Counted from the first letter of the stretch, positions 21,192-33,824 are shown. The stretch is 64,000 nucleotides of DNA from Albugo candida (GCA_905220665.1 CAJNAR010000144.1:992001-1056000), one strand, 5' to 3'. Program-made: numbers and translations. Notes: generated by a model not told the origin, from the letters alone.

Positions 21192-24100
21192 CTCAATTAG
21201 GCGGCTTGTACGTAATCCGTCGATTTAGTAGAAACAGCTCGAATAACAACCTTGTTTAACCCTCTTTTAATGTTATCCTCTCCGACGGAATGTGGTTCAA
21301 GGCGACATTTCGACACAACCAAGGATTTTAACGTTCAATTGTACTGACTTGGCCACCTTATGAGTCACCCGGCATTGAGTGATTGCATGCTTGCTGATGT
21401 TCATCACCCCTGTGTGAAGGCGTGGAAAGTACCACCAGCCCCAGTGTGACAGTCAAGGTGGTACTGTCACTGCCTCGTCACAGGGTGACCCGAAGGCAGC
21501 TGCAAGTGTGGACGACACCAAAATTCCCACCTTGGAAGAACTTCTCAAGTCGCAAGAATCCTTGCGCAAAGACAGGGCATGGGCGAAAGCGCAACCGCGT
21601 GGAGCTTCCGAAGCCGAAATCATCGTATATTGCAGCAATATCCCAGATTTATGCCGGGAAGTATCCGGATTGGTCTGTTGGTGCTGCCAAAGCGAGGCTG
21701 CCACGCATTTCAAGGTTGTGAAAGCAAAGTTTCCGATGATTTTGGAAACAGGCTAGGCATCGGACCGCGTTCCCAATGTGGAATTATTGACTTCACTCCC
21801 CCGAAATCACGGCAACCCGTTTTTCGAATCTCTCTTGGATAGTCGCCAAATTGGACAATTCTCCAAGCTTCCAGGAGGGAAATAGAGAGTGATGGTTACG
21901 TCTACAGACGCGTGTGAACTAATAGAGTGCCAATCGGTCACCGTTCTGGGTGAAAAGTTTTTTTTCAAAGAGTACAACACTCTAGAACGCCCGGTATTAT
22001 ATGGACGTGTTTGGAGTCGGTATGGAAGTTGAGCGGGAGGGTATTTAAAATCCTTATACGAAAGAAAAGTGTGGAGTCCTTCCCGATACCTATCGAGAAG
22101 CGAATTCTTCTAAAGCAGCTGGTATGTCGACGTGGAGAATTTACTTTGCGTCCTCAACGTGCCCGGAACCATCGGTGCGTGTTGGGAAGGTATGCAAGAG
22201 CAAATCGCATTCGACAAACAGCTCTTGAACTAGAAATTGCTAAATCTACTGAAGGACCTAAGAAGAAAACGTTCCTATTTATACAGTGCGACCACGTCTC
22301 GGTCAACGCGGTCCATATTGTTTGGATTTAGGAGCAATTGCTCCTCCATCGGCTGCAGATCCAAAACAAAAGAAATAAACAAAATCGGCATTTGTGGTCA
22401 CCTCAACAACCACGGCTATGCCGATTCCAAATCAAAAAGAGGCTACATCTATAGTCCAGCGGAAACTATTAACCCAATATGGCTGGAGTTCCATTCTCCC
22501 CCGGGTATCGTATCACCGTGCAGACCACAACTTCTAGAGAATCAACCATCTCTGCCAGGCTTAACGGAACCAGTGGCCAGGGATGGAGATATAACCATGC
22601 AGGTGGTTCGTTAATGGAGAGAGGGCCACCGTGTGGAACCATTACGACACATGGTGTCGAAATTCAATTCTCAGTTCTCGCGACAATCGAGGTGGAGATA
22701 CAGGAAGTTGAAGGAGTTGACAACCCGAAGCATGTACCACGGTTTCAAATTATTCTGTGACAACACGGATTCCACAAAGAGTAGCCAATTCAAAAGTAGC
22801 AGCTCATTTTTTTCGAAAACGCCACACGAAGGTTGAAAAAACGGAGCGAAGAACGAGGATTGTCGAGGTGAGAGAGCTAGTGAAGACTAATTCGAAAAAT
22901 GCCATCCACACAATCCGACCGGACAATGTATCCAAGCTGCAGCACATATCGAACATGTGAGCAGACTGATTCAGTACAGCATGAATCCGGACAAAATCAT
23001 CCGGGCAGCGCCTGATCAACCGATGTGCTACTTTCCTGTATAATTTCCATATTACGTTTGCGACAAGATGGAGTCGGCATGTTGGTGGTAAAGTACCATC
23101 AAAACGTGATGTAATGTTCAAGAAATTGCGATATGGTGGGGGTCGGTGCCGGAAAGGGTTCACGGTTTGACAAGAGCAACGAAAGCTCTACCCTTCATCG
23201 AACTACTACTCATTGGTACTGCCCTCATTCTCTACACAAATGATCACTGGGTCCAATATCCACATTCCGGGCCATTATTGCCGATTACTGCCAACCAATG
23301 TGATATTATTGTTGTCATCATGCTCAGAGGTAGACGCCAAGTGTTGTTCTCAATGGTTTGAAGGTAATTGGGGAAAGGAGTTCTCTGTGGTCATACCTAT
23401 GAGCTCTCCGTCAAAACTTACTTCTCTCGGGACGATCTAGCGGCACTTCGCCTTTCAAAACAGGTTGATAAAACGAAGTTGATTGCTGGTCCACTTCATC
23501 GTGAATGTTGAAGGCTCCTCATTCATTTCAACGTGAAACAATATCTCAGCACTCAAGGTAAATATTAATGAAATTCATAAAAACGGTCATATTTTATCGA
23601 CCACGTCCTACCACAACACTCCCTTTGTTGTGTTTAGGAGACCGATTACGATCGCAACCAGCTGGAATCATTTCAGTTTGCATTACATTCGAAAATACAG
23701 CACACAATGTTTGTCGATGATCACAACAGTACTTATCTCCATCCGACTCAAACTGGATTGTCGGTGTCATGACAACCCTTCGTTCGGATTTCCCCGGTAA
23801 AACAACAGCTGAAGAACTCACCGAACGAAGAATTCGATATCGCTAGCTGACTTTGCGTCTTCTCATTCACGACGCACCGGTATAAATTTTCAATGTATAT
23901 GCACCGGTCAAGGCCGAGGAAGGAGTGTTTTTTTATGAGTTGTTGCTCACTAACACTTTCGAATCGACCGCATATGGGGCTTTCAACACACCACTCTATC
24001 CGGCTATCGATGCTCCGAGTGAAACAATTCGACACGAACCAAGTCGAGTAGCGGGTTTGGAATGGCTTTCCCAGTTGGATGTGGTAGAAGCTTGGCGAAT

Positions 24101-25622
24101 CCAACATCCGACTAAAAATGTTTTACAGGAACATTACCAAGCAAGAATCGACTTGATTACATCTGCATTCGAAAGAGCTATTCAATATGGTATACAAAAA
24201 CTCAGGATTTGTTCGTCCATGACATGCGGGAGATCATCTGGCACAAAAAGTAACTTTTGCATATCCAACTCAATCTCCGGGTCGAGGATATTGGAGGTGT
24301 TCATTACGACTATCTAACAGTTGCGGACAACTTCGAATCTCGGAAAAATGTGGGAAAGTTGGAAGACGGAAATCAAGAAGCAGCTTCAAGGAATTAAAAA
24401 AGCTTGCATGAGATATCTGACGTGATGTTGAGTCTAGACACTGAAGACGCCAATGAGTCACGGCATTTTACGAATCGAGTCTCGTGCAATTCAGAATTTC
24501 GGTCGAAAACAATGCCCGATACAACCAAGACGAAAGTTTCGACCATCGCGTGGAGAATATGGAGAACTCTTCCGAGAATATTTATGCCCTCCGGATAGTA
24601 CTTGTCGTCACGTGCCGATCGAAAATGTAACCAAAATGTGGCACCGTGAGATCGAACCCGAGGGAGATTATTGACAAATTCAGAGATCATTGTCTTGGGC
24701 TCTCTTTATAGCTCCGAGACCGCCTTCACTGATCCCTGTGAAAGAAATTGAAAAAAACTACTCGATTTGATTCAAATTTCCCTTGCCTCAGTAGAGCAAG
24801 ACCGTCTCTCAACTCGCTTAAGTACGATCAAGATGGCGGAAGTGATCAAGCACATGCCGAATAGATCTTCTCCAAGTGTGGATAGACTAACAGCTGCATT
24901 TTAATAAGCTTGATCACGAAATGTTTGGCGAGTTTCTGAAAGTCGTGTTCGAATATCTGCTGAACAAAGGTATCTTACTTCGATCACAACATCACTCGGC
25001 AAGCACAATTTTGCACAAAAAAGGATCACGAGGTGATCCTAGCAACTATCGACCGATCGCACTACTTTGCGTCGATGTGAAAGTACTTTCAAAAGTGTTG
25101 GCGTATTGATTGCAACGGTTCTTGCCAAAACTGATCCATCAAGATCAAAAAGAATTTCTGAGAGGAAGGTCGATGCATCACCCTATTCGAAATCTCACCG
25201 GCATCCAAGACTTGGTCAATCGTCGTGGGGAGGAAGTATATGCGAGTTTTCTCGACTTCGAGAAAGCTGATGATCCAGTCAATTGGACGTATCGAACTGG
25301 GTTCGGCTTTCATACAATAACAAAAAGGCGCAGTTGATGATTAATGGAAATATCACACCTTCCATTGCACCACAACGTGGAGTGTAACAAGGCAATGCTT
25401 TCTCAGCATCACTTTCCTATTCAGGTTCGAAACTGTGGTAAATTACTTCGACAACATGAAGAACGTGGTATGTGGATCAGTAGCACGACCGTCGCTACTA
25501 GATTATTTCTCGCGGACAATTCGACATTGCTCTCAAATACACCAAATGGTGTTTTGACGCAGCTGAAATTCGTTCGAGTCTATTGCGATGGATCTAGTGC
25601 GAAACTCAGCTTGAGTAAATCA
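21190..25622 (+). pseudogene. Second LINE copy, decayed and 3'-truncated
   Basis: Runs parallel to copy 1 from its 5' UTR through ORF1 (fragments at 21422-23460) and ORF2 to just past the RT FADD region (FLADNSTLLS, with the catalytic DD changed to DN). Many stops, indels and local deletions are present: part of ORF1 near 23030 and an ORF2 stretch near 24317 are lost. The similarity stops abruptly at about 25622, where MULE-type sequence begins. It cannot encode a working enzyme. Confidence 0.85.
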
Positions 25623-25829
25623 TCCTTGCTTTTTAAACCCATCAATCCGCGGAAGACCAGTCGGCGCACAAAAAACCCGAAGCGAGACGCATCTCAATTC
25701 GAGCACGAGGAAAGTCACGTGGGTAAACGGAGATGTGGAGAATGTGGACTAATGGGCCACAACAGACGTAGTTGTCCTTCGGTCGATCGTTCCGGTGATT
25801 CAAATCAAGAAAAGGTTTACCATGATTGA
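25623..25829 (+). pseudogene. MULE transposase C-terminal zinc-knuckle fragment
   Basis: Reads KRRCGECGLMGHNRRSCPS, a CxxCxxxGHxxxxC zinc knuckle nearly identical to the C-terminus of the MULE at 28580 (TRRCGMCNHFGHNRRTCP). It is joined in frame, by chance, to the broken LINE RT frame, producing a chimeric open frame (25344-25829). Only the tail of the transposase is present. Confidence 0.7.
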
Positions 25830-25899
25830 TTGCATAATAATGTGTGTCACGTGACGAGAAGGAGTGAAATCACAATTCCCTATATAAAGAAGGATTTGG

Positions 25900-26020
25900 T
25901 ACAGCCACACCCTCTTTTTGGTATAGCCACACACCCTAACTTAATTGAGAACACCGTATCGTTACACCCCCTAAATATCCTGAATAGATGAGAACCGGTA
26001 TCACCACACTTGCTAAAGGG
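25900..26020. repeat. MULE-type subterminal repeat cluster (left)
   Basis: Contains several degenerate copies of a motif like GGTATCNCCACACCCCCTAA (near 25905, 25930, 25955 and 26000). The same motif appears at 26865-26900 and, reverse-complemented, at 31380-31500. This suggests terminal or subterminal repeats of an outer Mutator-like element enclosing the nest. Confidence 0.55.
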
Positions 26021-26835
26021 TATTGATATCCCAACAACTTTTTTTTTAAATTACAACATGCCTAGTTAAATTATTACTCTCACAACTTTTTCGTTTTTGC
26101 AAAATACATACATGATTTTACATTTCTAACTAATTGCATCCATACACACCCTAAATTGCTGCTCCAACAGCTCCAATCAAGAATTATTTGTGGTTGTTTA
26201 ATACACATAATGTTTCATCTGTGAGGCTACTACTTCTGACAATGTACCATTTGTCACATAGCATTTGGCATCGGTACTGGGAAATGCAGGTGCAGCAATT
26301 GCGGAAAATCGGCCATAACAAGCGGTCTTGCGGAATTCCGGTTACAAGGTCAGATTCAGAACAAGCTTTAGTAAATAATTAGATATTTTTCCTCCACAGA
26401 ATTATTTCTCAACACATTTTACCTTCGTCCGTTAGTGTATAATAACTTTTGCATCTTTACGAGGCATTATAGCCTAACAAACTGGCAATAAATCGTCTAC
26501 TAGTGATGAGTTTTTAGCTCAGTTGAAGGTATCTTTCTCTACTAGATTTAGCCTTAAACGTAAATGACTTCTATTAGTTGAAAATGTAAACTTATTTATT
26601 TTTCAATGAAGTTGTGGGAGTCATAATTTAAGTAGGCATAACGTAATCTAAATTGCGAATAAATGTAATTTAATAAAAAGTTGTCAGGATATAAATACCA
26701 CTAATTATTGCTCTAAAAAAGTTGTGGGAGTAATAATCTAAGTAGGCATGATGTAATTTAAAATGAAAAATAAAAATGTAATTAAAAAAAAGTTGTCGGG
26801 ATATCAAAAAAAGCTGTTCGGATATCAATACCTTT
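26020..26835. mobile_element. Fold-back MITE-like element
   Basis: The left end (26020-26100; GGGTATTGATATCCCAACAAC and onward) is the reverse complement of the right end (about 26710-26835; containing AAGTTGTGGGAGTAATAATC and GGATATCAATACC). Within the right half, a block of about 100 bp is repeated in tandem (26610-26700 and 26712-26800). No coding capacity. It lies within the MULE-like terminal repeats (25900-26020 and 26865-26900), so it is probably a nested non-autonomous insertion. Confidence 0.65.
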
Positions 26836-26939
26836 GCTAAATCCCCTGCATTAACATTAAATTAGGAAACGGTATCGCCACACCCCCTAAATTAATTTAA
26901 GGGAACATAAAAAAATATACCAATTCGATAAATAAATAA

Positions 26940-28340
26940 AAAAAATATATACCAAGGCTGTATGATATACGTACGGATATACACATGCGTAGGATTATAA
27001 CGAGGACAGCCCAGTCTTGGATTAAAAACCTCTGATCAATAATGCACTATGTTGTAAGGATAATGAAGCATACAATTACGCGTCCCTTATAGCACAAGTC
27101 CTGCGGTTATGGCCAAATTGGTTGCACATTCCACATCTCGTTCGCTTGCACAAACGTAACGTTCGATCTCCATCAAGCAGTCGATGATAGGAAGGCTCCG
27201 AATTCCCTTCAACACGCTGCTTACCGAAACCACGTTTTCTGATGTCAAAGTGTTGTATTTTGGACATGATGAGTAACCTGTTGACCAATCTTCACGCTCA
27301 ACCTCCTGAGTCCACAACAGCACACTGCTGTTCTAACTTGTGATATTCGCTTTCGCCTTCTCGTACTCTTCCGTTGTTCGTGAACGAGCCAATATCCACG
27401 CCAAATTCTTCAACAGCTTTTACTTGTATTTCTTTTTGAAATTTTTTATCAAATGCCGGAAGTAGAAAAAATGTGGGACGTCGGGCACCGATGTATGCAT
27501 AGCTTTCATAAACCCTTGTCCCTATCCGATATCACGAATACTGGAGATGGCTTGAGGTCAGAGAGTAGAACTCCAAAAACAGCTCCACTTATCTTTATTC
27601 TCTACCGACACAAGCCCAACTCCGATAATTTGGATCTAGTTGTTTCCATTTAGAAAGCACGCAATAAGGAGGATCCCACCGATTGATGTCTTTACAAATG
27701 TCCCGTCCTCGAATATCCCACGCTCACTGAATGACTTATATGCTTATAGTCCATCCCATAGAATGATACTCAATGGTATGAATTCATCATTTACGATATC
27801 AAGCTTCGCTTTGTGGCCTCAAATGTTTAGTCCAGCCATGTAGGATAGAATGAGGCTTTATTGCTTAATATCGCTTCCTTATACCTCAAGCTTCAAAATT
27901 TGGAGTTCGTGAGCACAGTCCATATATGTGGTGGAATTCGCTTGGTTTGTATCATCACCAGTCACTTTCCTACCGGAGATTATGGCCATATCTCTGAATG
28001 CAAGACTTGAAGCAGTTTGGTGTATATCTACGAGACGCCTTTAGCGATTAGAATACTTGACAGGCGTGCAAAGAAAACTTTGTTGAAGGGATGATTACTG
28101 CACAACAAAGAGAAGTCATGTTGTGTGCACACTGCTTTATAACGCTTGTCACATGATACCACACGAAACGGACGGTTACATTCTCAATTGTGCTTAATTA
28201 CTGCTTATAATTATGTCCCTTTTATTGGCATGACTCCCGTTACCGAAAGAAGCTGCTGCTAATTTGTGTCGTCGCTTTCCATTGCTGATGTTCACGTGTG
28301 CAATGTGTATATCCGTACGTATAGTATACGGGCCTGGTAA
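26940..28340 (-). pseudogene. Decayed MULE transposase copy
   Basis: On the minus strand this region tracks the better copy at 28440-30350. It retains GMCNQFGHNRRTC at 27076-27130, pieces of the SLPIIDCLMEIERY block (27160-27200) and the N-terminal part near 28200. Many frameshifts are present, and a large internal deletion removes the SWIM region. Its end sequences (around 26960-27000 and 28310-28340, with GTATATCCGTACGTATA) match those of the other MULE. Confidence 0.75.
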
Positions 28341-28344
28341 ATTT

Positions 28345-30985
28345 TTATTATTTTAGGGGTTATAAAAAATATACACCAAGATAAATGAAAAATAAAATAA
28401 AAATACCACAAGATAGAATAATAAAAAAAATGTATCATAGTACGAAGAAACGTACTCACTTGTCTCGAATCATGCACATTCCTGAATATTTTTCTGTATT
28501 TATAGCGAGGAAAACCCAGTCTTGGATGAAAAACCTTTGATCAATATGCACTATGTAGTAGAGACAACGAAGCATACAATCATGCGTCCCTGATCGGACA
28601 GGTCCTACGATTGTGACCAAAATGGTTGCACATTCCACATCTTCTGGTTTGGCGCTTTTCAATTTTCTCAGTAGCTTGTTGTGATGGGATCCGCTTCTTC
28701 TTTGGGCGCCCTCTTTTTTTCGAAATAGATGGAGCGTTGCACACACCTCTTGTAAGGACATCTTTTAGCACGAGCGGCAATATTTTATCTTCGGATCTCT
28801 CAGAATAGGCGGCTGCAAATGTCGATGATTTCCAGGAGTCGTGAAAATACGTGACCATGTTGGGCAATTTTTCGGAATGCCTCAGTGCTAGTAGTGCATG
28901 AACGCAAGGCGAGCCAACATCTTCGAAGTAACCACACGAGCATCGTACAACTTTATCACAGAATTGAACTGCAAACTTCACCAGAATATTCCCCACACCT
29001 AAACGGATTGCGACGATGAAGCATGAGGTCGAGCATTCATCAATTTCACCCCACTTCGCAGCGGCCAGTATTTTATCCACCTTGCGCGATGCATATGGAG
29101 TTAGTACTCCCCACCCTTTCCCTTTGCTAACGTTTTCAGCCCACTTGCACGCCACGTAACGCTCGATCCCCATTAAGCAGTCGATGACAGGAAGGCTCCG
29201 AATTCCCTTGAACACGCTGTTTACCGCTTCCACGTTATTTGATGTCAAAGTGTTGTATCTTGGACATGGTGAGTAAGCTGTTGACCATTTTTCACGGCCA
29301 ACCTCCTGAAGCCACGCCGACGCACTGCTGTCCAAACTGGCGATATTCGCTACCGCCTTCTCGTACTCCACAGTTGTCCGTGAGCGAGCCAATATCCACG
29401 CCAAATTCTTCAACATCTTGGACTTGTATTTCTTGTTAAAATTCTCCTTCAAATGCCGAAAGCAAAAAAGTGTGGGACGTCTGGTGCCGTTGTCTGCATA
29501 GCTTTCATAAGTCCCTTGTCCCTATCCGATATCACGAATGCTGGAGTTGGCTGAAGGTGGGAGAGTAGGAACTTCAAAAACCAGGTCCAGTTATCTTCAT
29601 TCTCCACCGATACGAGCCCGACTCCGATAATTTGGATCTCGTTGTTTCCATTTCAAAAGCACGCTACAAGGAGAATCCCAACGACTGACGTCTTCATAAA
29701 TGTGCCATCCACGGATATCCCACGCTCATTGTGTGGCTTATATGCTTGAAGCCATTCTCGGAAAATGACACTCAACCGCATAAATTCATTATCCACGATA
29801 TCAAGCTTGGCTTCGTGACCTCGAATCTTCAGTTCAGCCATGTAGGATGGAATGAGGCTGTATTGCTCAATATCACTTCCGAATAACTCGAGCTTCAACC
29901 TTTTGAGAGCATGAACACAGTTCATATAGGTGGCAGAAATCCCTTCGTTCTTCAACTTCATTTAAATCATCACGGGTGTCACTTTCCTGCCGGAGGTCAT
30001 GGCCATATCTCTGACAGCAGGGTTTACAGCAATTTGTTTCGCAGTTGCATATCTACGAGACGCCTTGGACGATTCGGATACTTGACAGGAGTGCAAAGCA
30101 AACTTTGTTGGAGGGCTGAATGTTTGCGAAAAGGCAAACTGCACAACGAAGAAACGGCCATGTTGTGTGCACACTGCTTTGTAACGCCGTTTATCACTTG
30201 ACACCACACGAAACGGACGGTTGCACTTTCGGTTGAACTCAATTACTGCTTGAATGATATCGCTTTTATTAGCGTAACACCTGTCCTCGAAGAAGCTGCT
30301 AGTTTGCTGTTGCTCGTCGTCGCTTTCCATCGCTGGTGTTGAAATGCGCAAAATCACAAATGGTGATGTGTGGCCAGTAAGAGGTAGCGGGGGTAGGACA
30401 TCAAAGGTCTGCCACGTGGCAGTATTACACAAATTACAGCTCTGAGGATCATAGAGTAAACAGAATGGGATATTGGCCAAATATCGTCTGAACAGCAGAA
30501 GACGGAAATGGTACAGTCTTACAGAGCAATAATTCACTCGAAAGACATTTTCGCTGCGTGACTTGATCGAAGCATTTAGCATACTGACAGTAAGTTTTGC
30601 TACATTCACGACATAGTCGGTCTCCCTGCGTTAACACAGTATAATGATGATTGCGTCGTAGAAGGTCTGTATTCTGTGGCAATGGTAATTGCTTGTCAAC
30701 AATCCTCATAATGAACAATCCAGTGACCTTTGGATACATAAACCGATCTGACACCACCGGACCGCCGCGAATGCTAAAACTCCCTCATATCGTTATGACG
30801 AATTTGTATGAATATCAACGCCAAAAATCCATATTTCTCTATGATCCCAGGCATGTGTATATTCGTACGTATAGTACACATCCTTGGTACATTTTTTTTA
30901 TTATTCAATCTTGTGGTATTTTTATTTTATTTTTCGTTTATCTTGGAGTATATTTTTTATAACCCCATTATTTTATTATTCATCA
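28345..30985. mobile_element. Mutator-like element with about 100-bp terminal inverted repeats
   Basis: The left end 28345-28450 and right end 30875-30985 are reverse complements over about 100 bp (for example AGGGGTTATAAAAAATATAC against GTATATTTTTTATAACCCC, allowing mismatches; and TACCACAAGAT against ATCTTGTGGTA). They enclose the transposase pseudogene. A target-site duplication of the expected 8-11 bp could not be settled, because the flanks are AT-rich. Confidence 0.75.
28580..30330 (-). pseudogene. MULE (MuDR-type) transposase, broken
   Basis: Cuts and pastes the element DNA. It starts at MESDDEQQQTSSFFEDRC (30330) with a MuDR-type N-terminal DNA-binding region (FRVVSSDKRRYKAVC). The DDE core follows (ISVDGTF, then VISDRDKGLMKAM). 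Next come a SWIM zinc finger (CSCGYFEDVGSPCVHAL, about 28890-28940), an AT-hook-like KKRGRPKKKR and a terminal zinc knuckle (CGMCNHFGHNRRTC). Breaks: an in-frame TAA at 29962-29964, a lost base near 29650 just after LLVACF, and another frame change near 29460 between HFF and FRHLKENF. With three lesions this copy is inactive, but each is a single-base event, so decay is recent. Confidence 0.87.
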
Positions 30986-31746
30986 AATTGGTATACTTGT
31001 TTATATAATCCCTTATCTTTTAATTTAAATCTAGCTACGATACATCAACCTCACGAAATGGTGTGCTTGTTTACGTCACTCGTTCTGATGTTGAATTCAT
31101 TTTCTTGATAACTATCACGCTTTGTTACAAAAATTATATCCTGCTAACTCTGAAGCTCTATCTCAATGATTTCGGTGCCGTCAAGATCAATTTATTCATT
31201 CCCACTTGCCGTTTTCGTACTAATCATACTTTGCGTTGCAATTAAGTACAGCTGTACAATCGGATTGTTCATTCAGTAACGATTGGCTAATTTCTAGACG
31301 CTAAGACCACGTCCTCTAAAACTTTCAGCATCACATATGTTAGGAGCGAAACATATGTGAAGTGGAAAATATTTAAAATCTAGGGGATGTGGCTATACCG
31401 TTTCCTACTGTAACTAATGTCAACCTTGGGCATTTAGGGGGCGTGGCGATACCGGTTCCCATTTAACTTAGGGATTTAGGGGGGGTGAGGATAGGTAAAG
31501 GGGTGTGTGATTATAGGCGCTCTCTATAACAGTTCACTAAATACAAATATAAAGTATACATAGTGTACGAATTTGTACCGCGTGAGTTGAAAGGGAGTGA
31601 AAAAGGAGTGAATACAACAATTCCCTAAATATGAATAAAAGAGTGTATATATATTTTGAGCACTAGATAAAATTTGGAAAGTAAGATATATTAAATGTAG
31701 GAGGTCCTTAGTTCACTTTACTAGCTAGTCTAAGCCTTCTCGTTCT
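30986..31746. repeat. Outer MULE flank with right subterminal repeats (31380-31500)
   Basis: AT-rich stretch. At 31380-31500 it holds reverse-complement copies of the GGTATCGCCACNCCCCCTAA motif seen at 25900-26020 and 26865-26900. This supports an outer element of about 5.5 kb whose ends bracket the nest. No gene seen. Confidence 0.5.
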
Positions 31747-31978
31747 AAACGCCCACAGCCACTAATTTATTGTCCAATAGCTGAAAGTTGATTAGCCTGA
31801 TGTGTTCCACACTAGTTCAGGGACATCAGCTTCACATAATATATACATCGGACATCAGCTTCACATAATATATACATCGTATAATTATGTGAAGCTGATG
31901 TCCCTGAACTAGTGTGGAACACATCAGGCTAATCAACTTTCAGCTATTGGACAATAAATAAGTGGCTGTGGGCGTTTC
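31747..31978. repeat. Large fold-back inverted repeat (arms about 90-100 bp)
   Basis: The left arm 31747-31834 (from AAACGCCCACAGCCAC) is the reverse complement of 31890-31978 (to GTGGCTGTGGGCGTTT), with only a one- or two-base gap. Between them is a 29-bp unit, starting GACATCAGCTTCACATAAT, in tandem (31822-31850 and 31851-31879). The structure would form a stem of nearly 90 bp in single-stranded form. Confidence 0.9.
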
Positions 31979-32025
31979 AGGTGGTACACATAATTATACG
32001 ATGTATATATTATTGTACCACCTGA
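31977..32025. repeat. Small inverted-repeat insertion with 12-bp perfect ends
   Basis: Ends TCAGGTGGTACA (31977-31988) and TGTACCACCTGA (32014-32025) are perfect inverted repeats. The 25 bp between them is an inverted copy of the loop of the neighbouring fold-back (around 31862-31890), suggesting a rearrangement or template switch. It abuts the duplication arm B, cutting off the 5' end of its gene copy. Confidence 0.75.
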
Positions 32026-32049
32026 CTACAAACGGGAGTGAATTTTATC

Positions 32050-32814
32050 GGTCCTGGACAAGGTCTCCACTGCAATGTAAATTCCACGCACTCCATTTTG
32101 CCTGGTTTTTCAAGCAACATGCTATATCGTACAGTCATCTGCGGACCCCGCGTGCCCAATTCCTAGAGGTGGTTACGTTTGTAAAGATTATCACGAGCAG
32201 CACGAACACTTCAACTCAAAGATACGGATCGGAGTGACAGAAAGAGAAGTGTTGTGCTCTACCTTGAACGTTGCTGGGACGGAAATGATCGGTGTTGCGA
32301 TTGATTTTAACCTCGATGTCAATGGTGAAGGCATGCATTGTGATACGTTTTCCTACCTATTCAATATGAACACAATTTATATCACAGGGAGATCAGAGAA
32401 CCAGAAGAACATCCCCTTCAACAATTGAGCGAAGAGGAGATTCATACTTTGGGCCGACAACTAAACAAGGATGACAAAAAGTGGGCCTTGGAAATCTTGA
32501 ATATTAGACAAGCGAATGAATCATCTCACAATAGTGAGATGAAAGTCACTTTTACCGTAAATGATGTTGTGCTAGCACCCCGCGTCTATATGAGCGGAAC
32601 GAGCCGACACCCTTTTGAAATAACTTTAAATCGTGAGGTGACAATTCAGATCAAGCCCGATGAAATACACCAAAGTAACAATGACCACGAATGGGCAATT
32701 GGCTACTCGCAACTGGCGCGACATCAAGCCGAATTTATCAAAAGGGAGGAATACTTCTACATTAGTTTGGCACGAGAAGCATCAGCAGTAGACATCACTA
32801 CCCACACGCAATGA
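32050..32814 (+). pseudogene. Possibly secreted Cys-containing protein, frameshifted copy
   Basis: Counterpart of the 12466-13276 gene. The same intron (32077-32134) is present and exon 2 begins SSADPACPIP. One base is missing near 32392 (GGGAGATCAGAGAACC here, an extra C in the other copy), so the frame breaks after YITGRS and resumes at about 32425. The 5' exon is also truncated by the adjoining inverted-repeat insertion. Substitutions elsewhere are few. It most likely became a pseudogene shortly after the duplication. Confidence 0.6.
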
Positions 32815-33229
32815 TCGTCACAATTTGTGCACTTTATGATCAAGCTATCAGACTGATGATTTAAATACATTTTTGTCCTTTGATCTTTGCAGCCTTTCAT
32901 TTTCTGTCATTTGGTTGAGAGTATCGCTTCCATATTACATGTTCAGAGCAGTGCATGCTCCCTTTCTTAAGGGTGCTGCCCCATAGCGTTCCGGATCCTC
33001 TTTATCCGTCTTTTTGAATCATGCAGGTGGAATTTTGTTGTAAACGGCTGGTGAGCATCCCATCAAGCAATTCTATAAACAGAAGCTCGATGCAATGCGA
33101 AGGCCTTTCTTATGGCTTGCATTAGATTCGCACCTATTATTTCCTCCTGGCACCTTCGAACAGATCCTAATTTGGTCTATTTTTTCAGCCAAGGCGTCCT
33201 GCAATCCACTAAGATGACTTTATATTTTC

Positions 33230-33418
33230 ATGCGCAATATAAAGGCAGTACTTATACTTTCGTCCAAACACCTGAAGACACTGGATAGGATAAGAAGTAG
33301 AGTTTACACCTTGCTTGACATGAAATCTTTAGATCTGAAGCGATTTTGGCCGCAGGCGATCGAGGCCCTCAAACGTTTCGATACGTTCAGCGAAAAAGAA
33401 GATAAAAATCTCGCTTGA
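33230..33418 (+). CDS. Small conserved frame (62 aa), arm B copy
   Basis: Twin of 11862-12050 with a few substitutions (for example KAVLILSSKHLKTL), still open throughout. The same caution applies: possible exon or chance frame. Confidence 0.3.
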   Translation: MRNIKAVLILSSKHLKTLDRIRSRVYTLLDMKSLDLKRFWPQAIEALKRFDTFSEKEDKNLA

Positions 33419-33824
33419 CGCTCTTCTACACTGTACTCTTTGCAGAGGTGATCTTAGAGGTGGAAGCCGACAAAATGGATGCGAATAGGGCTAATCAGCT
33501 TTGACTAGTTGTGCTTTTGCAAAAGCTGGTGAGTAAGATGGGACATTGCTTAGGATAAGACGTAAATGCTTCGAATGCCAAGCACGTTCATCAGCTAATA
33601 AAGCGATAAGACAATATAAATACAGCCATTTGTTCGGCTACATTTGGTGAATACACCTTACAAAAAGTTGGTGGAACAGTCAGTCTCTGTGATTCACCAC
33701 ATTTAAGGCGTTATGCTTCGCGCGACAAGCCGGACGACGAATGCTAAGCTGTCGACTTCGAATTCCAGTAGTATGGTACATCCGAGCTGTCCTGTTAGCA
33801 CGCTTGTGCGCTCAAGGAACGTCC

